This document shows, piece by piece, positions 15,171 through 26,956 of a stretch of DNA of 64,000 nt (positions within the stretch are counted from its first letter, which is position 1; each line of letters begins with the position of its first letter). Origin of the DNA: Sympetrum striolatum (Eukaryota; Arthropoda; Insecta; Odonata; Libellulidae); assembly GCA_947579665.1 (NCBI GenBank), contig OX388345.1, positions 61,309,454 through 61,373,453 of the forward strand, in the 5' to 3' direction. The translations under genes were made by a program, and so were the position numbers. The notes below the pieces were generated by a model. That model made no database searches. It was not told the DNA's origin and worked only from the letters and a program-made list of their open reading frames with translations.

Positions 15171-15866
15171 AAAATCTGATGTGTCCAGCACATGACTTTC
15201 TCCATATATAAGATGTAAATATTTATCTAGGACAGTATTTTCGAACTCTATATTCAATATTAACTTGGAAGATGAGTGATTAATTTATATCATATTATTT
15301 TTTACGTCACTAACATTATAAATAATGTTTTTTGGGACATTTTCGATGAAAAACGATGAAATTGGCCTTTCGTTCACAAAGTACATAATCAGCAACTTCC
15401 AGTTTATCAGTATTTCATTAATAACTCCTAAACAATCAGTTATAAGAAAATATGTTTCACGCAAAAGTTATAGAAAATTACATTTTCTAAACTTTTATGA
15501 ATAATAGTACATACCTAAATATCATATTAATGGAGATATTTTGCAAAAACGGAAACGAGCTTCGAAAAGTTAAACTCAACTTTCGGTTATCCGATTTACT
15601 CCAAAATTAATCCACTCTGACAGCACCAACCACAACGCTATATGTGACTTTTTATATTGATACGACTAATAGTTTTTACGTTAGAGTGCCCACAAGCACA
15701 CACACACACACACATACACACACACATACACACAGACATCATTCCGAAAATGATCAAAACGTGTTCTAGGGACCGAAAAACATGTATTTCCCTTTAAAAT
15801 TTCGAAGTCGATTTTTTTCATGAAAAAAATTCTTTCTCTATACTTCGTACATGGAGAAAGTAAAAA
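15171..15866 (+). repeat. Composite hairpin/CA repeat, copy A1 (one unit)
   Basis: First of three adjacent copies. It starts with an AATCTGATGTG..CCAGCACATGACTTTCTCC motif and ends with a short hairpin formed by ACTTTCTCTATAC and its complement (GTA.ATGGAGAAAGT). The start and end motifs are imperfect inverted repeats (CTTTCTCCAT / ATGGAGAAAG). It holds one internal ~310-bp unit followed by a (CA)n tract at about 15698-15735 and a conserved tail. This copy is more diverged than A2 and A3. Coding frames across it are shadows of the repeat. Confidence 0.75.
15698..15735. repeat. (CA)n microsatellite inside repeat A1
   Basis: An interrupted run of CA dinucleotides, with TA interruptions, sits at the same internal position as the CA tracts of the other copies of this repeat, so the microsatellite is part of the element rather than an independent expansion. 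Confidence 0.85.
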
Positions 15867-16728
15867 ATCTGATGTGGCCAGCACAAGACTTTCTCCATGT
15901 ATAAGATGTAGATATTTATCTACGGCAGTATTTTCGAACTCTATATTCAATCTAAACTTGGAAGATAAGAGATTAATTTATATCATATTATCTTTTACGT
16001 CAAAAACATTATAAATAATGTTTCCGGGACACGTTCGATGAAAAACGATGAAATGGCCTTTCGCCCCATCGCCCAGAGCGCCCAATACGTACATAATCAG
16101 CAACTTCCGGTTTATCAGTATTTTACAAATAACTCCTACACAATCAGTGATAAAAAAATATGTTTCATACAAAAGTTATAGTAAATTATTTTTTCTAAAA
16201 CTTTTATAAGTTATAAATTATACCTATATTTAATATTTATGGAGATATTTTGAAAACCGGAATTGAGCTTTGAAGAATAAAGCTCAACTTCCGGTATACC
16301 GTTTTACTCCAAAAACTAATCAGATCTAACAACATCAATTAGTATACTATATATGAAATTTGGTGTTGATCCGACAAATACTTTTCATGTTAGAGCGCCC
16401 ACAAAGTACATAATCAGCTACTTACGGTATATCAGTATTTCACGAATAACTCCTAATCAACCGGTGATAAAAAAATATATTAAATACAAAAGTTATAGTA
16501 AATTACATTATCTAAAACTTTTATACGGTATACAATATACCTATATATCATATTTGTGGAGATATTTTGAAAACCGGAAATGAGCTTTGATGAATGAAGC
16601 TCGACTTCCGGTATACCGATTTACTCCAAAAACTAATCAACACTGACAGCACACACCACAGTACTATATATGAATCTTGGTATTGATACGACTAATAGTT
16701 TTCCCGTTAGAGCGTCCACTATCACACA

Positions 16729-16767
<39 letters not shown>

Positions 16768-16912
16768 ACACACATACACACAGACATCATTCCGAAAATG
16801 GTCAAAACGTGTGCTAGGGACCCCAAAACATGTATTTCCGTTGAAATCTCGAAGTCGATTTTTTTCATGAAAACAATACTTTCTCTATACTTCGTATATG
16901 GAGAAAGTAAAA
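15862..16912 (+). repeat. Composite hairpin/CA repeat, copy A2 (two units)
   Basis: This copy follows A1 directly, with start motif abutting the end motif of A1. It carries two tandem ~316-bp units; the shared GAGCGCCCAC landmark recurs near 16078, 16397 and 16710. Each unit contains a hairpin in which ACCGGAA..GAGCTT pairs with AAGCTC..TTCCGGT (about 16256-16294 and 16574-16612). A (CA)n tract spans roughly 16722-16780, and the copy ends in the ACTTTCTC..GAGAAAGT terminal hairpin. No protein-coding capacity is evident. Confidence 0.8.
16722..16781. repeat. (CA)n microsatellite inside repeat A2
   Basis: About 60 bases of mostly uninterrupted CA dinucleotides with a few TA interruptions, placed between the last unit and the conserved tail of the A2 repeat copy. 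Confidence 0.9.
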
Positions 16913-16973
16913 AGGAATGGTGATGTCATAGAAGGCCTGATAGAAATGGGTGTACAAAATTAAGAGCAAAAAT

Positions 16974-17986
16974 CAAAAAATCTGATGTGGCCAGCACATG
17001 ACTTTCTCCATACATAAGATGTAAATATTTATCTACGACAGTAATTTCGAACTCTATATTCCATCTAAACTTTGAATATGAGTGATTAATTTATATATTA
17101 TTATCTTTTACGTCACAAACAATACAAATAATGTTTTTCAGGACATGTTCGATGAAAAACGATGAAGTGGCCTTTCGCCCCAGCGCCCAGAGTGCGCACA
17201 ACGTACATAATCAGCAACTTCCGGTTTATCAGTATTTCACAAATAACTCCTACACAATCAGTGATACAAAAATATGTTTCATACAAAAGTCATAGTAAAT
17301 TACATTTTCTATAACTTTAATTCAGTATACAATCTACCGAAATATCATATTTATGGAGATATTTTGAAAACTGGAAATGAGCTTTGAAGAATGAAGCTCG
17401 ACTTCCGATAAACCGATTTTCTCCAAAATCTAATCAACTCTAAACAAACAACATAAAATATTATACATGAAATTTGGTGTTGATCCGACAAATACTTTTT
17501 ATGTTAGAGCGCCCACAAAGTACATAATCAGCTACTTCCGGTTGATCAGTATTTCACGAATAACTCCTAATCAACCGGTGATACAGAAATATGTTAAATA
17601 CAAAAATTATAGTAAAACACATTATCTAAAACTTTTATATGGTATACAATATACCTATATATCATATTTATGGAGATATTTTGAAAACCGGAAATGAGCT
17701 TTGATGAATAAAGCTCGACTTCCGGTCGACCGATTTACTCCAAAACCTAATCAACTCTGACAGCACACACTACAGTACTATATATGAATTTTGGTATTGA
17801 TACGGCTAATAGTTTTCACGTTAGAGCGCCCACTGTCACACACACACATACACACAGACATCATTCCGAAAATGGTCAAAACGTGTTCTAGGGACCCCAA
17901 AACTTGTATTTCCGTTGAAATCTCGAAGTCGATTTTTTTCATGAAAACAATACTTTCTCTATACTTCGTATATGGAGAAAGTAAAA
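16974..17986 (+). repeat. Composite hairpin/CA repeat, copy A3 (two units)
   Basis: Third copy, separated from A2 by about 60 bases of unrelated sequence. It has the same order as A2: start motif, two tandem ~317-bp units, a much shorter CA tract (about 17837-17858), conserved tail, terminal hairpin. The internal ACCGGAA..TTCCGGT hairpins recur near 17370-17410 and 17686-17724. High similarity to A2 suggests a related origin, either by tandem duplication or by insertion near a pre-existing copy. Confidence 0.8.
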
Positions 17987-18052
17987 ATGGGGAATCCTGG
18001 AGAGGCATTGTAGCTAAAGCCAAGGCACACGCTCACTGGGCTGTAGTATAGA
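17987..18052 (+). pseudogene. Possible 3' tip of a LINE reverse-transcriptase ORF
   Basis: Directly after repeat A3 a plus-strand frame reads SWRGIVAKAKAHAHWAVV and a stop. The pattern W-R-x-I-V-x-x-A-K-A-H resembles, from memory, the extreme C-terminus of some arthropod non-LTR retrotransposon ORF2 proteins. Only about 20 codons are present, so this is a fragment at best. The tRNA-like head that follows immediately suggests a retroposon junction. The translation is seen directly; the family call is tentative. Confidence 0.3.
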
Positions 18053-18055
18053 AGA

Positions 18056-18125
18056 AATGGTAGTTCAGTGGTTAGAATACCTGATCGGAAACTTGGGTGC
18101 GGTGCTCGATTCCCAGTCATATCGC
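18056..18125 (+). repeat. tRNA-derived SINE head or tRNA pseudogene
   Basis: The stretch has an A-box-like motif (TAGTTCAGTGG, about 18061-18071) and a B-box-like motif (GCTCGATTCCC, about 18104-18114) at roughly tRNA spacing. The intervening sequence resembles D-arm and anticodon-arm sequence. The acceptor stem does not close, so a functional tRNA is unlikely. A tRNA-derived SINE 5' region is the best reading. Confidence 0.5.
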
Positions 18126-18129
18126 TATT

Positions 18130-18940
18130 TTCACTTCTTGTATATCCTTATGCTAAGGTGCGCGCTTTCTAGTGCAATGTTAAAAATTCAATTTCCATCG
18201 CCTATTTAATATGTTACCTGACGCATAAAGAGTGTCAAGGGTTATGTAGTAACTTTTTTACAAGGGTTGATTCTACGAGGTCCTACTTGTGCATTGTTAT
18301 TCTCTTGCGGCGTATGAATTCTTTGCTACGGAGATTCTTCGTATTTATGTTTTCTAGGAAGAGCATCTTGAAGAGGTTTCAGATACGTCTCCCGTTGCGG
18401 GTTAGGTATAATCCCAGCATCGAGCAAAATTGAGGAGCAACATGAATCAATAGATAGCGGATATATCGCGAGATACAAAAGCCTTATAAGCCGGAGACGA
18501 TGCTCTGGCCACGTGCCCGCCTTCCTAAGCCTTGTCCCCGATAGATGTCTCATGGGAGAAAGAGTGGATCCAGAGCGAATACTCCATCAGATACAGATAA
18601 TCCATTATATGGATACCAAATACTGGGGAACCAAAAAACTGGAGAGTAATCGCTGTACATGTCTTATTTAGGCACAAGAATTTACAATTTTAGCGGAAAA
18701 AATTGGTAGTTTTAAATGTATATGATCATTAAACGCTAGGGAGATCGTATTTAACTAAGATATTAATATGGAACTGTTGGCAAAAATGTTAGGATATAAG
18801 TTAAAGCAGAAAATTAAAATCGGATGCTTCATGTAGAAAAAAGGGCAACAAATTAGCTAAGATAGCTGAATATGGAGAATTATGGTATTAAACATGAGAA
18901 ATGCATATTGAGAAGATGATGTCTCTTTCTTTTTCTGAGA
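18130..18940. other. Non-coding stretch
   Basis: No gene is supported. A 75-codon minus-strand frame (18326-18553) sits in a slightly GC-richer patch; its translation has no recognisable motif. The patch could be degraded retroelement sequence, but I cannot show this. Confidence 0.4.
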
Positions 18941-18944
18941 ATAT

Positions 18945-18966
18945 AATATAATAATAATAATAATAA
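18945..18966. repeat. (ATA)n microsatellite
   Basis: A run of ATA/TAA trinucleotides abuts the left boundary of the first copy of dispersed repeat C. Read on the minus strand it is a (TTA)n tail directly after an AATAAA-containing end, as expected for the 3' tail of a retroposon. Confidence 0.8.
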
Positions 18967-19150
18967 AGGGTTTTATTCAGGGCGAGACTGAGACTATCGA
19001 GTCTCTCTCTACACCTAACCCTTTGTCATGTTGGAACAGAAAGATATAGATAGATTGCAAAAGTACAGAGAATAAAACTACTATGTGGATTAAGAACCTA
19101 CGCTAAGAGCTTAGGAAAACATTTCCACTGCAGGAATATCAGAACTATCA
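18967..19150 (-). repeat. Dispersed repeat C, copy 1 (retroposon 3' end?)
   Basis: This shares an ordered set of motifs with 29585-29860 and 63056-63335: GGGTTTTATT.AGGGCGAGA, a TCTCT..CTAACCCT block, GTCAT, TAAGAGCTTAGGAAAA and CTGCAGGA. The orientation is inferred: on the minus strand the sequence ends with CCCT.AATAAAACCC followed by (TTA)n, like the 3' end of a non-LTR retrotransposon or SINE. No coding region is attached to this copy. Confidence 0.6.
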
Positions 19151-20160
19151 AAAATGAGCCACGAAGTACATGGAATAAAATGGATACTCGCCTTCGTAAA
19201 TAGTACGGCTTTAAGCGAGAGTAACTAGTCATATTAAATATTCAGTCCCCTTCCCCTATAAAACTCTTTTTAAGGAAGTCCTTTAATTATTCAATAGCGA
19301 TTCAGAATAAAATGTGCTCCAAGTTGCTTAAAGACGCCACTATTTTACGATTGTACAATAGGATACTATTATTTCTGCCTATGATTGTTTACGTGATACT
19401 TTCATAACACATATTTTTAATATAAAATATTTTTTTAATACTCCAATACATCATTTACCAAACTGTTATTTTACATGTGATATTCTTTTATAGGAGTTTT
19501 CCATTAATGATTTAATAAATTTGGATACATTTATCGATTCATTTACTCCACTTGCGGGATTTTGTCCATGAATGATTCTCTATCCTGAGGAATCAAGGAC
19601 AAATGGAAAAATGATTTCATAAAACTTAATCACTTAATTATACTACATGGAATACAATTGATTACTCTGTAACGTAGTTACATCAATTGCTTTCCCTAAT
19701 GAAGTTAATTTACTTTGCGAAGATTTCATAAAATGCGCCGCCGTAACACAAGTCGTAAAATGAAAGAGCAGGGAACCGTAATTTCTACCTCTAAATGGCA
19801 AAAATGGCAAAAATGCCTGTCGTTAACTCAAAAATTACCCGAGCTTTTTAACATCGCTAATAGGTACGCAAAAGGCAGAGTATCTGAACCACTGTTTTGG
19901 ATTACAAGAAAAACATTCTGATGCGACAGCTAAAATGATTAAGGCTAATAATTGGCAGTAACAAACGGCGGAAGGGAGGTCCCAAACCTCACGCACAAAT
20001 AATTGACTTTACTGAAGCTATAAAGGGAAATTAAAGGGAAGACGGTTTGAGATACAATAACTTGGGCTTTATTAAGGAGACGGATTAACGGAGGTAGATT
20101 GAAGCTCGCGGAGGGAGAGGTGCACGGAGTGAAATAATCGGGTTTGGGGAGATCGAAATG

Positions 20161-20208
20161 AGGGAATAACAGAATGGGAAGAAGAGGGAATAATAGAATG
20201 GGAAGAGA
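20161..20208. repeat. 24-bp tandem duplication, purine-rich
   Basis: Two adjacent copies of a GAGGGAATAA.AGAATGGGAAGA motif differ by one or two bases. They lie in a plus-strand purine-rich block; the frames across the block are a consequence of the bias. Confidence 0.7.
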
Positions 20209-23200
20209 GGAATGAATGGCGGGAGAATGGAAAAGGGGATACGCTAACATAGATTAATACGGGCTATTCACATTGGTATTTCCAGGTATTCTGAGGTGAA
20301 ATTAAATGTTTCTAAACAGCACGTTAATGATATACGTCAATGACTAATTTAATGATAACGAAAATGAAAATACAAATTTCTTGATATCTATTCTGATCTG
20401 TCACAATAGGTTGGTTAAAATCAGGAAGAGCTTATGGTCATGAGGGTAAAACATCCCTAGAAAGATATATAAAACGATTTACAGGTGTATATTTCTGACA
20501 TGCATAAATATTAATCATTAAATAAGAAGTTTATTATCGAAAATAAAGCATTATTTTGCCACTTTAAATTTATTTTTATCAAGTTTTAAAAGCTAGTTCC
20601 GATACCCATAAGGTAGCTTCAGTTATTCCTCGATTTTCGGAAATCCTTCCAAGTCTTTAGTTTTATGTACATAAGGTTTCTCAAACATAAAATCATAAAA
20701 TCTCTCTTGTTCATCAAACATTTTTGACTTTGAAATCATATCAACCTTTTACTACCCAGCCATGTATGAACAAGAACACTTAATGAGGAGAACGTCGAAC
20801 GAACGATACCAAATTATACACGGTAGAATTACGACATTAAATCCGAGGTGAAATTCAAACGATCTCAAAAGCTTAACTGAAGCCGTGCAACAAAAGGGTG
20901 AGCTTAAAGAAAAGCGAATTATCACGCACCGAGAAATATTGTTCCGGATTTACACGGAAGTCAGACAGGCAAGGTTGATTTTATTGTTAGTCAGATTATA
21001 CACGGTCTTTATATTCTTTCAATTCGTTTAATCTTCTCGATCTCTAAAAGGATTTCAAGATGTTTCATATAAAAATATTGTCTCTTGTGTGATTAAATTT
21101 TTGTAGGATTCCAAAATACCACTGTAAGCTTATTAATTTGCCTTATTCATAATAGCTTCAAGCTGATGCATGTATTCTATGTATAAGATTTTAATCGAGA
21201 ATCTCATAACAACCATTGCAGCTATATTTCTGGAAAAGTAATTTCTATGGATCTTAAAATTATCATTAATGCGTAAATATATCTAAGACTAATAGGAGTA
21301 ATATTGAAACCACTTATTAACAATATCTTATAAAAGTGATGGTTAAGACGTATGTATTCTCAGTAGTGTATAAGATATTTATTCCTAGCACTAAGCGATT
21401 ATTTGCCGGATTGGTTTCAATTACATTTTCTAGGTAAAACACATAAGACTGCGCATTAGTACAATATACTAGCTAAATGTTTGCAATTATTATGGAACAC
21501 TAAATTACTGATGTTATTTATTTAATCAAGATTGTTCAATAATATTCCAAATTGTTCAAGGCTGTGAATTCTCACATTAAGGAGCATTAAACAAAACTTG
21601 AATGCATATATTTTATCAGCATTTAAAGTTCAAAATAAATACAATCGTGAAAATTAACAGGAAGCATATTTTTTGTGAATTATACAATCCTCCTTGCTCA
21701 AGCATTATTTGCTCCATTGGAAGATACAAACCTTAATTATAAGCATAAGGTAGTCATAATATTATCAATAATGATGAATATCATATTTTTTCTCGGTGCA
21801 TCTAAATGTTCTAATAGCAAAAAGAACTGAGGAGTTATTAAACCACTAAAAACTCAATTCTTTCCAAAAATTCCGCCGGTTTTATCAGTTACCCGATGGA
21901 TATTGCGTTCCATCTCTTCTTATGGCTATCAGAGAAAATATTGCATTCGAGCCGAAGCGTATCCTGTGGTTTTTCATTTCACTCAATTAGATCCTCAGTA
22001 AACAGAATACGATGGAATTTCCTTCTTTCTCTCCATTAAGCATTGTGCTTGCCAAATTTCTCCTATCGGCAAAATGCTTCGGAAAATAAAGTTCACGCGC
22101 TCCATCCCTAAACCGCAGCACGCCTTTGAAGTGAGCCATTCAAGCAATCGTACCCAAATCCGCAATGCAGATTTGATCAATTCTGGGAAAGATTTTCTTG
22201 CAACGCTGTAATCCAATGCGTCCGTACTCAGTGGGGGAAATCGATCAAAGAGACCGTTGATTACTCTGGAAGAACATCTGTGAAACTTCAAGCGAAAACT
22301 ACCAGCTTAAAAAATATTCCAAATCAATCTCATCAAAAATAAATTTTCAGAAGGCATAAAAAAGTAACACTTTTATATAGGCCCAATAAAAGAGTATTAG
22401 AATATTCAGTTTAATTTTCCAGTAAAACAAGATTATTTTCGTGTTTTTTGTAAATTTAGTATAGAGATAAAATATGTGAAATATAGATTATATATATGAG
22501 ATTTAAAACGATAGCAAATGAAGTAGTCTTCCAAGGATTTTTAAGTTGATAAGGAATAAAAGAGGTTGAAATGCACATGATTAGTTGAGGAAATATAATG
22601 TTTTCATCACATTATGTGAAGGAGAAAGACGGAAGAATAATGATTCTCAAATATAATGATATACTTAGTGTCATGAAACATCAAATGACCTACTAAATGG
22701 AATATCCATAGAAGGAAATAACGAAATGGAATTTTGAAAGAGCTTTAGTAACACTGAACAACTATTTCTTAATGAATAATAATTATTCAGAGCAATTTTT
22801 CTTGCTCTCCTCTTAATTTGTCTATGTAATCAGATTATGTTAATTCTCAACAAGGCTTAAAGCTCTAGAAGGAAAAGCTTTTAAAAACAAATTTATTATC
22901 CTTGTATTAGTAGTTTTTTTATTTTACTATTTTCCTCATTAGTAAGATTAATAATTAATCTTTATTGGAATTCTAATATTGGCATTTAATTCAAGCAGTG
23001 TTTTAATTGGCAATCAACGAACGATACAAAATTAATATCTCTGAGCTACTTTGTAAATATTAGCGACTAAATATGTGCTGAAGTAATTAATACGATGGAT
23101 CATGATGAACGATAAAAATTTTTCAATTTTTATCTATATTGAACCCGGTTGTTAAGAAGTGGAAAAGAGACGAATTCTAAATTAGGTATTAGCATTGTAA

Positions 23201-25615
23201 TTCAATTTCTATGTACCTCGTCTAATTGTGATGCATATTATACAAAATATCTACTATGTTTCTGTCTTTTCAAATATAATTACCCCGAAATGTGAAATCT
23301 AACAGTGTTGAAATTTAGCCGATGATATTAATCCAATTGTGGGTAGTAAAATGATGAAAATCTAAAATTGCCTTAATTTTCAGGGTCGAAATATAATGAT
23401 TGATGATAATTTTAAAACATCGATCCTACAAAAACTATAATTTTTTCCCATGAGTTTCATTCTCACAGTAGCAAATAAGAGGTCATTGATTCGGAGTTCC
23501 AGAACGAAATTCAATGAGCTCCTTCTCTTTATCAACATAACACATCTCCAACAACATAAAGTCATCTTCTGTGTTTTCAGATACTAGTTGGCTTTCTTTT
23601 CCGGTGAGCAACTACAGGAATTAGACACGTGTACGTTAGGTTTTGTCATTTCTCTTGAAGGCAATTCGCTCGGATTTTCAATCGAATAACTTCTTCGATT
23701 TGAAATGGAGTTTCCGTTTCTACCTCCAGCGCTGTCTTCAGACCCGAGTATGTCTGCAGATTTAGCAATCGAAGCGAGCATCCTAATCTAAGAAGTTACC
23801 CCACTGGAAATTCGATAACGTTTCCATCAGCAAATCCAAGAGAGTTGGCAAGATGTTAGTAAAACTTAGGATCAAGATTAACGCTTCTGAACAAGTTAGA
23901 GATAGCATGCCCTCGGTAAAGGAAATAAGACGTAACCCTTTAAAACTTGGTCAGGTTGAAAAGAGAAAACTATACTGGAATTCCAGTCCACGAACTGCTA
24001 ACGATAAACGTTATAATGCTCTATATCATCGATGCTGAGTACAGGTTTAAGTACCATCATAAAAAATGGAAATCTCCTATATGGGCTATGTTTTCCGAAT
24101 TAAACCATTTTTACTGCTAATCTACTCTTAAATTTCGTTTTAAAATAGTTTATTTGCGATACCCGTCTTCTAAATCGTCTTAAACCCTTCCCTACTAAAA
24201 CTTCTCATAAAATCTCCGACAATGCTTTCCCATATAATATTATCAACAGCAATCTTGATTGCCCGTCCGTTTCCGAGTTCTATCAAGTACAACCCGCTTA
24301 TCCAATACCTACTCTTTGAATACTTCACATCTAATAAGAATAAAACGGGCACTCCTTTTCAGAATACCTTCTGTCTTCAACTCTTTTTCTTTAAAATGAA
24401 AGCGTTGATCCATTTCATCTCCCTCGTAAGTCAATCTTGAATTTGGCTATAATAGATTGATTCCTGTAATTTGTCTGATTAATCAATGTAATTGTATCTG
24501 TTTTATTGTTTTTAATTTTGATTTATATTTTACATTATTGTTTAATCGTTTTTTATGTATTTAATACAGTTTATCGTCGGATGTAATTTGCCTCGTGCTG
24601 CATGTTGTCTTTTTTTATAAATAATTAAAATGCACGTTTCGCGGGTTGCCTGAATAGTGTTTTACTACCCGTTGCGGAAAACTTCTTAAGCAGCCAAGAT
24701 AAATTTTCCCACGATCGAAAAAGTATTTAAATATTACATAAGTTGAAGTAGGATGATCAAATAAAAATTGATGAACCAATTTTACGTTAAATTTCAGAAA
24801 AAAGTCTCCAATAGGGTACATAACTAAACATTATTGAGGAACGGAATGGAATAAGAATTAATAAGAGAAGGTAAACAACTAAACAACTATAAAGCATTTG
24901 AAAGACATGAGTTCACCATATAGAGAGAGTTTCCTGAAATACGATTATCTGTTATTGTAGGAAACTAAGAATAAATGAAACATTGTCCGAAATTTAAAAT
25001 AATCTGCAAAATGGGCTAGGATAGAGAGGATTGATTTGCCTTAGGGGATAACAATGAAACAGATATACTGTATATTAATTTTCATGTATTTGACATCTCG
25101 ATGATCTTGCTAAGCATATATCAATTTCATTTCGTTTCAAAATTGAGTAAATGATATATGTCACAATCATATCTTTCGCATATCATATCTCAAATTGTTG
25201 ATAACTAAAATCTTCAGGAATTGATATATTTGAATAGTGGAGTTAGCATCATCTCTCCAAACCATGACATGAAACATTTTCCAGAGGATAGAAAGAGCGA
25301 AAGTCTGATTGACAGGAATTTATTTTCTTCATACACATCGCATGTCAATCTCATAAATCAATCGTTTCTATTTCTAGCATAATACGTTAAGACAAAAAGT
25401 TTAAAAAAATCTATTCAATTGCTATCGATCTAAAAAAATATCTTAAGGAATCACTCATAGAAAAGTAAATGATTATTCAAACATGAGATACTACATTTTA
25501 AGCCAAATAAATGAGGAACATATTTCTCTGACAAAACTCTGCGAATTTACTTTCTCTGCATTGATCATAATTAGCTTTATAAATTTACTTTTTACCCGTA
25601 TATCAATATTTTCGA

Positions 25616-26041
25616 TTGGAGATAAACTGCTACATAATTTCAAATCCATTTGATAATCATAAAATTACCCAGCGGAGAGATATATCTGAGAATTATCTCT
25701 TTTTGCGTATGATAGTTATATTTCAAGAATACATAAAAGTTCCGTGTTATTCGTTAGAACATTCCTGGCATATATCAATTACTTATTTATCCACAGTATT
25801 CTGCACTGGAAAATTAATTGCCAGCAATTCAGAACCCGAAATAGAAAATGCACATAAGTTACAATCTACTCAAATGCGGCTAAATTTGTCAAAAATACAT
25901 TTTCTACGTAATATACTGCCTTATTTATGCCAAATAAGATATACTGTTGAGGAGATAGAACAGCTCTTAACTGTTTTTAAAAAAAATATAAAATATTTTC
26001 CAGGAGAAATCAATCGAGAGCCTTTAAGAACGACTGCATAA
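25616..26041 (+). other. 141-codon open frame, unknown, probably chance
   Basis: This is one of the two longest uninterrupted frames in the window (the other is mariner). The translation is rich in Ile, Asn, Lys and Tyr as expected from AT-rich DNA, lacks a signal peptide or recognisable domain, and has no obvious splice or promoter context. A rough stop-codon calculation for AT-rich DNA of this size makes one frame of this length by chance plausible. I list it because a short lineage-specific gene cannot be excluded. Confidence 0.12.
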
Positions 26042-26925
26042 TCAGTCGAGGCCTCTCAGAGAAATGGTGAGATACAGGGTAGATCTCAATGAGCTGCTCT
26101 GTTGCTCTTCTCATTTGAACATAATTGGAACAAATTAGGCTTGTATGAAGTTCACTTCACATTCTGACGTCATAACCTAATTTGATTAGGAGGCTGATTT
26201 GATTTAGTTTTGGAGATTCCCTTACTTTGGCATACTAAAGGCACCTTATTCTGGTACAAATGATTATAGATATAGCAAAAAGCTACTACACAGAATTTTT
26301 GCATGCCTTTTAAGGTGTTTCCTGCACCGAAAAAACAAATTACTGAATGGTGACCTGTGTTAGCCATTCACTTTCTCTCTGATTTAGGTCGCTCACCCAA
26401 ATCAGACGTCATGCTCATGACAGAATCCTCTCGCAAATACCCTTACACGCAATTTGAAAGATAAAAGAGCCATCCCCAAAATGATTGACTTCAGTTATCT
26501 AGTAATAATTCATTTTTTAAGGTTGGCATAATTTAAAATCCTGATTATTTTGCCATTTTTCGAACTCCTATGGATAGTGAAAAAGAAGTACCAAAATTCA
26601 ATTCAATTGGTGTTTGTTAGATTTAATACTGAGTATTAGCATTCAAAGTAAAATATGTTGTAATACCTTAATCTCTTTTCATTTTCAACTCACACATGAA
26701 AAATATTCTACACAAATGTAATTTCATTGTTAATTTTATATTAATTGCATAACCATTTTAAAAAATATAATTTGTTTGAAAAAAATAAGCAGAAGAATTT
26801 TTACAAATAAAAACATGATACAGTTTGAGAAAAAATACAAAAAGAAGTGAATTATAATCCAATTCAGCAACTGCCGATAAATGCGTTACAAAACAAAATA
26901 AAACAAAGTCTTGGTACATTGAAGT

Positions 26926-26956
26926 CCCCCTGAGCTAATTCTAGCTCATCAGGGGG
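26926..26956. repeat. GC-capped hairpin
   Basis: Arms CCCCCTGAGCTA and TAGCTCA-GGGGG pair perfectly over 12 bp with a 4-base loop and a 3-base bulge (TCA) in the right arm. The surrounding several hundred bases are extremely AT-rich, so the C5/G5 cap is conspicuous. It may be the fused ends of a deleted fold-back transposon or a structured RNA; the sequence does not decide. Confidence 0.6.

Noticed and set aside
18056..18125. Functional tRNA gene
   Set aside because: The A and B boxes are recognisable, but the acceptor stem does not pair and the T arm is imperfect, so a SINE head or pseudogene is a better reading.
23584..23781. Ser-rich minus-strand frame considered as a host exon
   Set aside because: Composition is somewhat exon-like, but no convincing acceptor/donor pair or homology could be recognised.
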